This document shows positions 46,514-59,181 of a DNA stretch of 64,000 nucleotides, in pieces. Under the pieces are notes generated by a model. That model saw nothing but the letters and a program-made list of their open reading frames with translations, was not told the DNA's origin and made no database searches. The DNA is taken from positions 5,268,740 through 5,332,739 of the forward strand of contig CM119263.1 in assembly GCA_051294375.1 (NCBI GenBank), in the 5' to 3' direction. The DNA comes from Paraspadella gotoi (taxonomy: Eukaryota; Chaetognatha). Both the position numbers and the translations under genes were made by a program. Position 1 is the stretch's first letter, and every line of letters begins with the position of its first letter.

Positions 46514-47010
46514 TTTATAAGGTCGAGCAATTTCCTGCTAAAAATGATAGAAATGTTAGACATTTAAAAGTGGCATGGTTAGGCATAAAACACATAAGTT
46601 TTTGAATGATTTGTTGGTAGCTCGAGGGATACGCGCGCAATGTAATTAAAAGAAACAATCCATTAACGTCCACTAAACAGAAGCTGGTGTTTGCATCAAT
46701 TTCTTTTGAGAATAAATCGTAAAACGCAAAGAAAACAACTAAAAATAAACACGGGGGAAAAAAATGGGTGTAAAAACTTTAAAAAAATTATCATAGAAAA
46801 GCTGCTTTTAAATAACTAGAGACACTCCCATTTTGCCCACTTCAATAAAAAATATTTCAAGCACAAAAGCACGGAATACGTTATTAAATAACAAACAAAT
46901 TCACGTCGATGGCCGAGTTCGTTGCTCATTAAAAACTTAATCTACTTTAATTGAACAGTGATAAATACAATTATTTAGAGGAATCAAAATAATTCGTTAA
47001 AAAATCACTG
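46514..47010. other. Intergenic: Cys-rich gene 5' flank and carrier 3' UTR
   Basis: AT-rich, about 500 bp; no ORF or repeat recognised. Confidence 0.5.
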
Positions 47011-49048
47011 CTAATCACGCTTCTTGATTTGACACATAATTTCCTCAGTGATCGTGTCAAGAAAACGGTCTGACAAAGCTTGTCTTAAAGATTCATACAC
47101 AATGAAGAACAATCCGCAGCCCGGAAAAGATCTGAGTTGGGGGGTAAAAAAGAGAACAATTGTCATTTTAAACCAATCAGATTTCGCATGCGCGAGAATC
47201 CCTTCATCGGCGACACTGAATCTGAGTGATATTCATAATAATAAAATGTACTTAAAATTATTAACGGAATTACTTCGAGAAATTAGAGAACCAGGTCCCT
47301 TTACCGTAACATCAAGGGCCAGATTCCCTTGTAAAGCGTGAGAAAGCCTTCCTCTCTTATGATGTGAAAGGCGACGTGTCTGGCTTTGGGTCGATGTAAC
47401 GTCATGTTTTGCAATCGAGACTTGACGACATCGAGGGGGTAGGAAGAGGCCCAGTGCATGATGCCGCCGATCCCGCCTGCATAAAAAAAAGACATGAATC
47501 GCAATTATGAGAATTCTTTGCGCCTCAAACGCTAAACTAAATGACAATAGGACCTGCTAAGAAAATTCTGGGATAGCTGATTTCTGATCTGAGGCAAAGA
47601 TCTGGTTGAAGCCAGTGCAAACTGAGCTCGTAAGAGCCGATGTAGAAGAAACCGCCAATTATATCTCGAAGCAATGCGGCATGTAGGCCTATCCACAATT
47701 GTAATATTTCAATTTAAAAATGAACTTTCTCTGCATTTTATGTCTATTTGAAAAATTATAAACTTTTCACACAAATAACGCTTTGGCTTTTGTTCTCTCC
47801 GACTTTTAAAATTTACCCGCATTAATTGCGGCGCAACACTCGCTAACTTTTAATAGTAAACAAAAGATAAAATCTTGTTTTATTATTCGTTCTTTTCCTT
47901 GTAAATCATTCAATATTTTCATTAATTTTCTTTCATACTCTGATTTTTAGCCATTTTTAATAATTGACACTAAATTAAAAGCAGCTCAATTTTACTTTCG
48001 CCGATTTTGGCGTCTTTTGAAAAACCACTTAAAATACCAAAAATACTTAAAAATATAAGAAAAAGTACATTTAATTTTTTCAGAAAAGTTTTACTTCTTT
48101 CAACATAATTATAATAACAGGAAAATAAGTAGAAGACGACCTCACAGCTTTGGAAATTCGAACCTTTAAACATAGCGGATCGTCCTTCATGACTGACGAT
48201 TTCGCGAAAGACTCGATTAGCCGGCGGCTTGAAATCCACCTGACCCTTGACGTTGGCCCCGGCTCGCTCGGCCCCTTTGGCCAAAATATTTTCCCTCATG
48301 ACTTGCATTCTGCACTTAAGGACTTCGAAAGGCGTCATCGACGTTGCGGAGAAGATGGAAGCGATGCTACCCGCACAGGCTAGCAAACAACCAATCTCAA
48401 TCAAGACAAGTAATTTTGCAAGCTATAACCAGTAATTTAACGTAATTGAACCGACCAAAATGAAATGGTGTGAAATCTTGTGTTGGAACATTGAAAAACG
48501 GCGAAATAAAACTTTTCTGGGCCATTGGATAAGCGAAAAATAATACTGCGGCTTCGACAACGACGACAGCTAAATTTGGACTACAGGGATAAAAAACGAT
48601 GAAAATAATTCATAACCATACCAACATACGTAAACAACTTTCCTGAGACCAGAATAAATTCCTAATAATCCATCCAATTTCCAAGTTTTCTTCAGACAGT
48701 CCGTAGCATTTTTGTACAAATTAGGATACAACTGAAGTTTAGTTTTCACGGTATCGAGAGGTTGTCCAGCGAGTACATTTGTTGCCCCTCCGCAACAACC
48801 TGATACTATTGACTAAAACGGTAATAAAACGTAGTAATGGAGATACTAACTGAGATACCTAGGTTAATAACCATTTCAAGAGCGTAATTTTTCCTGCGCT
48901 CTCTTGCCAACTGCTGTTGTAACGCTATTTCCTCACTGGTCGCTTCATGGGGCGCACTTTTGGAAGTATCAGTTACGCTCATTTGTAAATTCGTGTCTTT
49001 TGATTTTGCAGGGAAGTAAATCAGTGAGGGATACACAAAATGCGGCAT
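47011..49048 (-). CDS. SLC25A15: Mitochondrial carrier, ornithine transporter (SLC25A15/A2)-like
   Basis: Seven exons join in frame: 48859-49048, 48622-48805, 48456-48580, 48164-48379, 47554-47688, 47305-47476 and 47011-47131, for about 380 aa. It is an inner-membrane solute carrier with three repeats. The signatures are GQPLDTVKTKLQ, TPFEVLKCRMQ and YPLDVVKSRLQ. LVSGCCGGATNVLAGQPLD and GGIGGIMHWASSYPLDVVKS resemble the ornithine carrier, which exchanges ornithine and citrulline for the urea cycle. Repeat 1 has a loop about seven residues longer than human, caused by the only phase-compatible exon 2 donor, so that junction is the weakest. The N-terminus has 60 polar residues before the first helix. 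Acceptor-like CTTTTCAG and TTTAG lie just before the ATG. Substrate is inferred. Confidence 0.82.
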
Positions 49049-49489
49049 TCTAAAGAGCTGAAAAGTTTGAAGAAGGTTCTCTAACTCGACCTTGTTTTTG
49101 GCTTAATGACAAAGCCAAGTTTCCGCAAAAAAAGTCATTTATTTAACGATTACATTGTTCCCAAAACTGATAATGAAAACATATTTTTGGCAAATAAGTT
49201 AAAAATGAAAAAACATGATTACAATCTCATAAATAAATATTTTACTTTACCCCTTAATTACTAACCTAATTACTAACGAGACTAATCGAAATATAATACG
49301 GCTAATTAATATCAAAACCGGTTAACCGTTACATATCCTTCACCGATTTGGGGCAATCGTTAATCAAAATGAGAAAAATAACAACTTAACAAAAATTAAG
49401 CAGAAAATAGATACCGAAATCAAAATACAAGAGGGAAGAAGGGGAAAAGTGTAATTTAAACCTTGACATGGGTTGAGGGCGTGGAGTAA
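49049..49489. other. Intergenic: carrier 5' flank and LRRC57 3' UTR
   Basis: AT-rich, about 440 bp; nothing recognised. Confidence 0.5.
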
Positions 49490-50813
49490 TCAAATCATTT
49501 TCTTTTTCGTCGCGGTATATCGTTCCATGTACTGAAAAATTAAAAATACGAAAAAGAAACTATCGTGAAAATAAGGAAGATAATATATGTGAATTTTCAG
49601 CAAAATCAATACTCACGATATCATATCCTGGTAAATCGGAAAATTGTTTCATCGTAAACAAATTTCCGTCCAACGTTAACGTTGATACGTTCGAATCTGT
49701 TAAAACTGCGACAGGAAACGAATTGATGTCGAGACAGTTCTCTTCCAATCGTAGAACCTATAAATACAAAATGATTGATTTTTAATTGATAAAATTTAAA
49801 TTCTAAATACAATAAATATAATAACCAAACGGTTTTTACTCACTTTTAATCTGCTGCATTTAGCGATGGAACTTTCAATGTGAGAAATTTGATTTTGGTT
49901 GAGATTGAGTTCCATCGCTTGGAGATTTTCTATCCCTGGAGGAACGCTGGAAAGTTTGTTGCGGGAAAGGTTGACGCTGTCAAGCTGGCGACATTGGGTT
50001 AACCCGAGGGGAAACGTGTCAAGTCGGTTTCCTAGTGATGAAATGGGCCAGCAAGAAAGGGTAATTTTCACATTTAGTAGTACAGTTGTTTACAATCATA
50101 TCTTCGGCCCAACCTGCTAAATTGACCGTTTTCAACGCAGTAAGAGCTCCAATTGTAGGCGGTATTACTGGGATTCGGTTATCACCCAAGAGAAGCGTTT
50201 CTAAACGTTTTAACTTGTACAATTCATCGGATATTTGCTCTGTACAACGAATTGAAAATAAGTTAAACTAACAATATTCGTAAAACATTCTTTCCACATA
50301 AACATTACCTATTCTATTGCTATCACAATTGAGGCTTTTCAACATTGAATACATTGAGATGGCCGGGGGAACGGCACCTAGTTTGTTGTTCGACAAATCC
50401 AAATTTCGGAGGACCTTGGATATTCGTTCCAACTCACGTGGAAACTGGAAAAGATGAAATGCTTAAATGTGTTGTCTAGCGTGGCTTTCATATTTCACTC
50501 TTTTATTACCTCTGATAATTTACAATAGGACAAATTACAAACACCAATTCTCCCAGCGACATCTATATGTTCTTTAACTGTGGCTACTCTGAGCTCGCTA
50601 GGACTCGCGTTTCGATTCAGCTGTTTATGACTTTCACACTGATTCCTACGAGAGGAACAGCAAGAGCCCATAGTCGGCCTGTAGGGTCTAGCTTTTCCGA
50701 ATCTGGTCTGGCGAGGAATTACGAACCTCTTCGAGTTTCCTGTTTGTTAAATTACAGACGCCCGTTTTCTCGGCGGTCTCGACGTGGGCCGCCACGCCCT
50801 GTTTGTTCCCCAT
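49490..50813 (-). CDS. LRRC57: Leucine-rich repeat protein LRRC57
   Basis: Six exons join in frame: 50727-50813, 50309-50444, 50114-50239, 49844-50031, 49617-49757 and 49490-49531, for 239 aa, the same length as human LRRC57. It starts MGNKQGVAAHVETAEKTGV, with an N-myristoylation-type MGN start as in the human protein. Repeats of the LxxLxLxxN type follow (NLDLSNNKLGAVPPAI, LLLGDNRIPVIPPTIGAL, VNLSRNKLSSVPPGI, LNLNQNQISHIESSI). The ending YDIYMERYTATKKKMI matches the conserved tail. The molecular role of LRRC57 is not well defined; it is likely a membrane-associated scaffold. The last exon is only 42 bp. Confidence 0.95.
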
Positions 50814-51171
50814 TTCCTTTTCGCTGCTTTTTTAATTTTTGTTAGTTTTTTTTTAAATTTGTCGCCTCATATCTTCAATCATTAGTTTTTATAAAATAGT
50901 CTTGACTAGTTGCCCAAGAGCTGAAGGTAAAATTTAAAGATATAAGTCCAAAACAAAATCACAGGGATGTGCATTGTGCACATTGTGCAATGCATAGTCT
51001 CACCGAAAAACCAGCGAAACATTGTATACCACAGTACGCAAGAATTGGGTAAACAAATTTGAACGTAATGATTCTTAAGAAGTTTATGTTTAAGAATGAA
51101 TGTACGTACGAATACATTTTAATTTACAATAATACTCTAATACTATTTACAACTTTTTCTCTTTGAAAAAT
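50814..51171. other. Intergenic: LRRC57 5' flank and SAP130 3' UTR
   Basis: About 360 bp, no ORF. A TGCACATTGTGCAATGCA-type inverted motif lies at about 50972-50995. Confidence 0.5.
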
Positions 51172-54100
51172 TTAAAGGGACAACCCCGACAACACGTGCT
51201 TGACTGGACGTCGTTTGTGATGCTTGGAAATTATGTCGACGGCCTTTGCTTTGTGCTCCAACACTTTCATCATCGACTCTTTAGCTTCTTCCGTTTGATC
51301 CTTGATGAGTTTGCATCGTTGGAGATTTCCCTCGAAAAGCTCGTTGAGCGTCCGCAGGTCTTCGTTGAGGACATTGTCTTTACTCTTCTTTGCTGGAATC
51401 AACGCCTTCTGAACGCCAAGGATCCGAGAGTGAACGTCCATCACATCTTCCATCACATCCTCCAACTGAGAAGACAAGTGATAGAGACGCCAACCGGAGA
51501 CGCGTTGGGTTACGCCTCGCTAAGGAGAGTTCAGCGTTAAAATTAAAAAGGCATAAGAGGGCAAATATTCTTAAGTACCAATAGGTACAAAGGCATAACA
51601 TAATACCCCGTGAGCCAAATCCGATAATACAAAAAAAAAATAATTATACGTAAACTATATGCCAATAAGAATAATTTATAAAACCAATTGAAAGAAAAAT
51701 CATTGACGTTTTTAAAAAGTTCAAAACATTGCTTAAAAATACTTTAAAACATTCTCAAAATGCTATCAAAACCAGTACAAAAAACTCGGCATCGCTAGAA
51801 AAAAATTCTTCTTCATGGAGCAAAAGACTTTGTCCAAAAGCAGCTCTAATTTTTTACCATTGCAAAAGTTGAATGCTCATAACAACTTTGGTTTCTGCTA
51901 ACAAACCTTTCTAGTTCTAAATCACCAAAAGAAAAAAATAAGATTTTACAGGTTTGAACCTCAGGATAGCTAAGGTATAAACCCTCTTCTCGAACTGATT
52001 TTTTAAAAAAAATTAAGGTAAAAAACTTTTATGCAGCGCATGCTGTGATTCACTGGTCACTTTATCGAGCTTAAACTACCAATTTTTTAAATTTTCTTAC
52101 CATAAGCACTCCTCTTTCTTTAGTTTTTCAATATAGAACAAGCTTCGTCTTGCCAATAATCTTTTGGCACAAAAAAAGCAGTTTTGGAAATTGCTTAGTC
52201 AGCCAGCTAGAATTATTTGAATACAGGCTAGAGCATCATTCTCTCAGGAACCAAAAGGTTTATGGACTTAATAGTGGGCAAAAAAAAACCCAATATATCT
52301 GCAACACTGCCTTAAAAACTTAATACAAAATTGTTCATTGCACTCGATTTTTAACAAATATGATTTGCCGACAACTTGGCGATTTTACCATCTTTGTGAG
52401 AAAATAGTTTTGAAGTTGTTAATGAAAATTGATTAAAATAAAATTTATACACAAAAAACCTCAAATAGTTATTTATCATTTAAAAAAATCTGAGTAAGTC
52501 TATCTCAACTCAGTAAAGTACGGTAGTGGTTTCTTTCGTATCGGATTTGGCTCACGGGGTAAAAACGAGCCAAGCGTACCTGATTAGCCAATTCGGCGAC
52601 GGTGAGTTTTTTCTCCTCTTTAACTTTGATTTCGGCCAAACTCTGGAAGTGATTGTGCCTCGTCTTCCAAGTGCAGCGATAGAAGCTCAACAGAGAGACT
52701 GTGGGTTTCTTCAAAATCGCGGGTGGAGGAGGACGAGGCGGGGCGCTGTCCTCCTCGCACTCGTCGCCTCCTAGAGAAAAAGTAGCAATAAATCAAGTAT
52801 TAAAAGTCGTTAATGATTTCACCCCCTTCTCGATCTTTCTCTCCAACTTTACCTTCGTTGTCCGCGTCGTCGTCGTCCTCTTCTCCCTCAGAACTCACGC
52901 TACTCTCTTCTCCTTTGGCAGATTCGAATTCGGTGACGGGCGGCGTCGCAAGCCCCGACCAAGCCTCCTCCGCCGCCTCCGCCTCTTCCGATTCTTTGGT
53001 CCCGTTGTGTCCGTGACCTCGCGATGGATTCATGGGCGCCGTCGAGAGATTCGGTTGGAAGGAGAGCTGACGAGTGGCGCCCTTATCCGGTCTGGAGGAG
53101 GCAGCGCTTCCCGAGGCGAGGACGGGCTGGAGCGTCGTCGGCAGATTGGATCGATGAGCGCCGGAAAGAAATTGGGCAGCTGAAGTTCCGGCGACGATGA
53201 TGGGCGGAGCGGAGGAGGGGATTGATGCCGATCCGTCGTTTTTGGTCATGAGTTGTTGCTTTCGCAAACGTTTGCGCGGAGACATCTCCATGTCACGTTC
53301 GGCGACGCCCTTCTTGGCGAGATTCTCGTGCGGTCGTTTGGTGCCTGCTTCGAGGGAAATCGCTTCGTCCGGTGGCGTCTGAAGGACGGCACGCGGCTGC
53401 GGCTGGTACTGCGGCTGGTTGATGATTGGAGGCTGATTTCTCGCCAAGAGCAAAGCGTTGGAAAAGTCGGTCGGTCCTGGATGAGATCGTGAAAACCAAA
53501 ATAAGGTATTTCTTTTCTTCTAAAGCAAATGACGCAGTTTTACTCACAATGAAGTTTCTCTACTTTTACTCGGCTTACAATCTGGATTACTAACGCTTTA
53601 GCTGTCTTGTCGCCCAATGTTCAAACATAACTGCAACTAAACTTCATTTTAATGAATTGCCTAGCGACGAATAATTTATGACAATAGAATAAATCACAAC
53701 ACAAGAAAAACCAAAATGTTTTTATGCCTCTTAAACAATATTTTATACCTGTAACAACAGGATTGTGAAATTTGAAATGCGAATTCTCAAGGTCTTCTTG
53801 ATCTAAACTTCCGTCGCTCTGAGCCGAATCGGTCGACGATTGAGAACTCGTTTCTCTGTTAACCAAGAAAATTAATTAAACTATTATACAAAAAATTGAC
53901 AAAGTGAATTATAGAGTCGGGATCTGCTTATAAGCAGATCCGACTAAAAATTTATAATAGAAATTTAAAATGTCATTTTTCTTCTAACCGAATAGAACGC
54001 TCAGGAAACTTCGAGTTCGTCGCGGCTGAAGCGGCGGCGGCGGCGGCCCTTGACGGCGACACGTTGGGATTGAGGATCCTAAAGGCTGGCGGAAGGTCGA

Positions 54101-56296
54101 CCTCGGCGTCCCTATCGTTGCCGACGGCCGTGTTGAAGAGACCCTTCCTGACGGCCGGCGCCGACGCCGCCGTGATCAAGTTCGATCTCTCTTGCGGCGT
54201 GAGGGAATCCTTTGGGGCAGCGGCGGAGGACGAGGCGGAGTCGGGGCGTTTACGGAGAATGGAGGGGCGAGGGGAGAGAGTGGGGTTGACAAAGGGAGCT
54301 AATGGGAAAAGAAAAAAAGGTTGGTGGTTTGGATTAGATTTAGAATAGGATATTAAATCAATTTAAATCTAGAGTAGTAATCAAGGCACCATTCTTCACT
54401 TTTTTAATGAATCAAATCCAACAACAGCAAACCTGAACTTGCTGTCGTGGTCACCAAAATGGGACGAGAGAGTGGAATCATCCCAATCGGAGTCGACGAC
54501 AGCTGCTGCTGCTGTAGCCCGTGCTGCGCTGCGGGCATTTGGACGAGCGTCGTCGCCGGATGAATGTTGCCGACGGCGGAATGGGCGACGAGGCCCATGG
54601 CGGCGGCGCCGCCTAGTGAGCCGCTCGGTAACGAAACTTGCGGCACTTTGAGAATCGGAAGATTCTGCGCCTGAAATCCTTGGATCTGTGCGGGACAGGT
54701 GACGCCGCCCACCGAGCTCACGCAGGTCACGATTTGCGGCGCTGGACCAGTGCCTTTTTTTGAGGCGGCGGTGGCGGCGACGATGAGGGTGGCAGCCGGA
54801 GCTGCGGAGCCGCGAGAGACGCCGGGTGCGACGGCGAGAGAGGCGGAGTTTGCGGCGACCGAATTGGGAGCAGAAAAAGAACTCAACATGATGTTATTTC
54901 CATAGTAGGGAAGGAAATGTCCGGTCGGGGTCGTCAGCGGCGTCATGGAGACGGCGGACGGCGCCGCCGTTGGAAGCGTTGTCGCCGATGCCGTCGCGTT
55001 GACGGAAGAAGCGGCGATTTTGACGGCGGCGCCGCCCGAAGTTTTCGTCGCCGACGTCAATGGAACCGGAAGATAAATGCTTTGCCCCGCAGCGCCGGAT
55101 GTGGCGATAGCCGAGGAGATCGGCGCCGCGCCCGTGACGGCCAACTGGCGCTGCAGTTGTTCCTGTAGATTGATCGGCACGACAGTCGTGCCGCCGCGGG
55201 CGAGAAGCTGCGAGATGACAGCGTTGGCGTCCGTCGTTGATTGAGTCGCCGGCAGAAGCCCTTGCTTCTGGGGATAGACTTTGGCGATGGGGATCGCGGT
55301 GGCACTGGTGAGCGCCACGTTGGGCACGAGACAAACTGAAGTTGCGGGCGAACGATCGCCTTTGACCGCGGGAGACTTCGCCGGCGGATTCGCCACCGTC
55401 ACTGCGGTTTGAGTCAGCGCCTTGTTTGCTTGAATTAATTGTTGCAACTGAGCTTGCTGAATGAGTTGATGTTGAGATTGAGACAAGGCGGCAGCGGGAA
55501 TCGCAGATCCGGCGGCGTAGGAGGGGGAAGGGATCGATGATTTCAAAGCCGACGTCGTCGTCGTCGCTTGCGCGGTGGGTGACGGCGCCGGGCGAGTTTG
55601 AAGCTGAAGGATGTTTTGGGAGGAAGTTATCGAAGGTAAAGTGACGGCGGTGAGGGCGCCACCCGTCAAAGCGCCGCGAGACGGCACGATCGTCACTTGA
55701 AAAGATCCGGAGCGCGTCGTGGCGGCCTCACCCGTCGTTGATGCCGCGGCGGGAAGGCGGGTCGTCAAAGGCTGCAGAGGGTAGCGCAAGATCGTCTGAG
55801 CGGAGGCGACAGTCGTGATCGGAGTCAGATTCTTAGGAGGTGCGATTCGAGGCGAAGAAGGCGGAGGACCGATGCTCACGATGCTGGAATATCCCGATTG
55901 CGGAATTACGCCGACGACCGAAGCCCCGCCCGCGCCCGGCGCTCGAATGATAGGCGTCATACCCAAGTGGGCTGAAGCGGCGCCCAAATGTGAGGGCATT
56001 TTTACCGAGGACGATTGCGACGTCATGTTGGCCGGTGGCGCCGGAGCGATGGCGCGCGGAGACGGAGCCGAGAGAGTGTTCGGCGGCATATTTGACTTGA
56101 GGGCGAACGACTGACGAAGGATGTCGCTGCTGCTGCTCTGCATCTGCTGCTGTAGTTGCTGAGTGGAGGAAATGGAGGCGGCCAAGAGAAGCGGCTTCGG
56201 TTCTCGAGTCGTCGTCGTCGTCGAAGTCGTCGACGGTTTGTCTTTGTTACTCTCCATCAATTTTTTATAACAATTTTCGTCTATAAAATTCAACAT
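51172..56296 (-). CDS. SAP130: SAP130, Sin3 histone deacetylase corepressor subunit
   Basis: Six exons join in frame: 54433-56296, 53989-54298, 53749-53855, 52853-53476, 52580-52770 and 51172-51519, for up to 1147 aa. SAP130 is a scaffold subunit of the Sin3A-HDAC complex. The long first exon is Ala/Thr/Ser/Gln-rich, with landmark phrases SPRAIAPAPPANM, TAIPIAKVYPQK and HFLPYY that parallel human SAP130. LSPRPSILRKRP and SPRKRLRKQQ, both diagnostic, follow. The C-terminal domain has RCTWKTRHNHFQ...KVKEEKK, QRGVTQRVSGWRLYHLSSQ and LNELFEGNLQRCKLIKDQTEEAKESMMKVLEHK. I favour the ATG at 56257 (after acceptor-like TTTTATAG) over 56296. Only 61 bp separate the 56296 codon from the CCNQ stop. The 1.06-kb last intron shows nothing recognisable. 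Confidence 0.92.
53908..53946. repeat. Small palindromic repeat, copy 1
   Basis: AGTCGGGATCTGCTTATAAGCAGATCCGACT is nearly a perfect palindrome, in SAP130 intron 2. Its flanks resemble, in reverse complement, those at 57393-57466. Confidence 0.75.
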
Positions 56297-56357
56297 AAAT
56301 ATCGTGAACGTTCGTTAAATAATACGTAATAATAAAATAAATTGCAACAAATCAAAA

Positions 56358-59181
56358 TCAGCAAAGAGTCTCAGTTTCATAAAGGCCGATAATATCGAGC
56401 ACAATGTTTTGAATTCGTCCCAACGAGATGTCGTCGGAGAGAGCGATGAACCACGGGGTTCCGTCGACGCGATTGAGCGGGACTTCGATCCCGTAACACT
56501 CGAGGGAGAGGAAGATGATGGCGATCGAGAGATGAGACGGGTCAACGTCCAGGCAGATGGAAGCGCTGTGGTAGCAATCTCGCAACACGCTCCAGCAGGC
56601 GTTGGTCAGAGCCGCCAATCGCTTGTCGGCCAGAGCCGTGGCCGACGAGTCTCGTCGGTCAACGTCGGCGAAGATCCATTGGGTGAGGCTTCGCAAGTGA
56701 TAACAGAGGTAAGTGTGGGGGAGATCGACCTGGCGAGAGGGAAACGAGCTTGTAGCCGAAATGTTAAAATTCATCAAACGTTTGAGGTCACGTGACTCAC
56801 GCGAAGATTAAAGCCCAAAACCCGGATGAGGAAGAGTTCGCATCGAACAATGGCTTCGCGAAACAACCAGTATTTCTCTCCAACTTCGAGCGGAGGCTTT
56901 TTGTCGTTCGTCGTACTGGGGTAAAAATAAGGGGAGGACAATCGATCTCTATGTTTTAAATAAAAAAAACCAATGAACTTACACATAAGTGACGTTGAGA
57001 ACGTCTCTGATCTTAACGTGTTCTTCCGTCGCCTTTCCCGCTAAATACAAGCATGTTGCCGAGACCAGAGGCGCGTCGTATTCCTTGGGGAAACTTTCCA
57101 CACCCTCCTTCGAAGAGTCCGCTCCGCATTCCCTGCATCGTGGGCATTTAGTTTAAGATTACATACTAGGGTGGAGCGATGAAAAGCTCGAGACATGTGA
57201 CAATATTTATTTGGTGACTCTATATATGTAAATTATAAAATTCAAGTCCTTTTAGTATTGTAAATTATAAAATTCAAGTCCTTTTAGAATTGTCCCCATC
57301 ACTTTACATTATTCGTATACATATATTGTAGTAACAAAAACAAATTTCTCTTTGCTAAAGTCCTTTACAAATTTTTTTGAAATAATATCCTTATAAATTT
57401 TAAAATTAGTTGTTTCTAGTCGGATTTGCTTACCAGCAGATTCCGACTCTATAATACACTTTGTCGGTCCGCCCCCACAATTTTGTCGGTCATTCACTTA
57501 AATCATGTCAGAACATTGAATTATGATAAATTATGCAAAAAAAAAAAAAAAAAAATGTCCGTCCGTCTGTAGGTCCGTCCGTCCCCCTTAGCAAAAAACT
57601 CCAATTACTGATGATTGGATGGTTGGATTGGAATGAAATTTTGTGTGTGGGTAGGAAAGTGTGTGATTCAGCAGAATATAAAGTTTGGATGGAATCCAGG
57701 AGTGGAAATGAGTTTGCATGAAAAAAACCTGCAGAGACCACCCCATGTCACTGGCGTGTTTATGCCGACACCATCACACTTTAACCAGCGTGACCATGAG
57801 GGGATTGAACCCGGAACTCATGGTTGGTGAACGAGTACTTAACTGTACTGAACTTACTGTACTTAACTGAGATTCACCAAGCTATGCGGGAGGCGAATTT
57901 AGAATTCGCCACAATGCAAGTTAAAAAAATTATTTATTTGCAGTATAAAAGGACCGACGCGGGTCTATTAACTCTCTCCTTCACCTCCTCTTCATCCTCC
58001 TCCCAGGGATTCGGGGACGCGTTCACGAGGTTCAGTTCACCTTCTCTCTCTTCTACTAGTTTCTCCCCTTTTTTACCCTCATGATTTTGTCGCCGTATAG
58101 ATTTTCCTGACGTCAACATATTATTTTCCCGCATTCTCCTGACTTTACTTCTCGTTAGGATATTACCTTTTCAGAGGTTTGTACCATAGTAACAGTTCAG
58201 TTTAATTCCTTGCAAGCATTTACATGTATTAGCGCAGCCATTGGTTTGCTAATTGCTATGGTACGATCTGGTATAATAAGTTAGGATCACAAATTGAAAG
58301 ATTATCGCCATTTATCATCTGATTAGCTGATTACCGCTTAATTATCTTAGGCAGATCCGTCATTGTTTGCTCAAACTTGTTATTTTTAAGAACAGAATCC
58401 GATTCGTCAGAAAGAAACTTTTACGTTCCATCCACAGTCCTAACGACTTCCTTCTGCGTTGGCAAAGCGAGACCATTCTCGGGTAACCGCGCCAGTGACA
58501 GGAGGCGTCACTGAGGGTCGGAAGCCCCCAAAGCCAACAGTGAGATGCCCCATCACAATGGGCATCACAGCAACCCGGCAACCCAAGGCCGCGAAAAATG
58601 ATTAAAAAGTTACGTTATATAATAGTTTCTATTACAGAAAATTGAAAAATTAGGAATTTAGTACTTTTTCCCTATTTTTAACACAGAAGACATCGGAATT
58701 TCTGATAACATGTTTTATATTTTTGGTATAACTTTTATGTAACATATTTCAAATAAAATTTTTTTTCTCAAGAGCTCCACTCTATTACAATCTACATACA
58801 TAGTTGTGCGATCTTCTAATATAAACAATCTATTATGGCAACGGGTAGACATGTATGATGCCCGGGGTGTGAGGCATCTCCCGACAGCTGGCGCTCAGGG
58901 CTTGGAAACTTTAACAAGCGTGACCATGAGGGGATTGAACCCGGAACTCACGGTTGGTGAATGAGTGCTTAGTTGTCCATTGGGACGAGCAGAGTTTCAC
59001 CAAGCTATACGGGAGACGAATTTAGGATTCGCCACACTATTTTATTTTACCGGCAAAATCGATGAAAGAAAGCGCAGGCTGTGGCCGTCGTCTTCGCTCC
59101 GAGTGAGAGTCTTACGGCACTCTGCATCAAAGTCCGAATGTGACCGAAAATTTCCTTGGAGTGCGTTGCTCGGGGTGCCAT
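56358..59181 (-). CDS. CCNQ: Cyclin Q (FAM58A)
   Basis: Exons 59051-59181, 56983-57132, 56801-56915 and 56358-56729 join in frame for 255 aa (human 248). Cyclin Q activates CDK10. Exon 1 carries the first cyclin-box helix (HIRTLMQSAVRLSLGAKTTATACAFFHRFC). Exon 2 has SATCLYLAGKATEEHVKIRDVLNVTYV, and exon 3 has REAIVRCELFLIRVLGFNLR. Exon 4 has HTYLCYHLRSL, ACWSVLRDCYHSA and YGIEVP, all matching CCNQ. Intron 1 is 1.9 kb, unusually long for this locus, because it is packed with mobile-element copies, one ending about 13 bp from the exon 1 donor. The 3' end abuts SAP130. Confidence 0.9.
57393..57466. repeat. Small palindromic repeat, copy 2
   Basis: AGTCGGATTTGCTTACCAGCAGATTCCGACT is an imperfect palindrome in CCNQ intron 1. 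TATAATACACTTTGTC follows, matching in reverse the flank of the 53.9-kb copy. Confidence 0.7.
57727..57908 (-). mobile_element. tRNA-derived SINE, copy 2
   Basis: Read on the minus strand it has TAGCTTGGTGAA and the B box GGTTCAATCCCC, like 3606-3862. An extra short AGTTAAGTACAGT-type duplication lies between the boxes. The 3' tail is truncated. It lies in CCNQ intron 1. Confidence 0.78.
58188..58266. repeat. Short inverted-repeat element
   Basis: GTACCATAG at the left and CTATGGTAC at the right bound about 79 bp. The left side continues TAACAG, recalling the TIR-like end of the 14-kb element. Confidence 0.5.
58426..58593 (-). mobile_element. Fragment of the 14-kb composite element
   Basis: The reverse complement matches the first ~165 bp of the terminal repeat at 14130 and 14566 (GGCATCTCACTGTTGGCTTT, GTCACTGGCGCGGTTACCC, CTTTGCCAACGCAGA). 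It is truncated, in CCNQ intron 1. Confidence 0.85.
58836..59037 (-). mobile_element. tRNA-derived SINE, copy 3
   Basis: Same architecture as the other two, with both Pol III boxes, and with the tail extending to TTATGGCAACG. Its 5' end falls about 13 bp inside CCNQ intron 1 from the exon 1 donor (59050/59051). Confidence 0.82.

Noticed and set aside
54404-56114. Long ORFs on both strands across SAP130 exon 1 and in alternate frames
   Set aside because: GC-rich Ala/Thr/Gln codons leave all frames open; only the minus frame has SAP130 landmarks and fits the splice phases.
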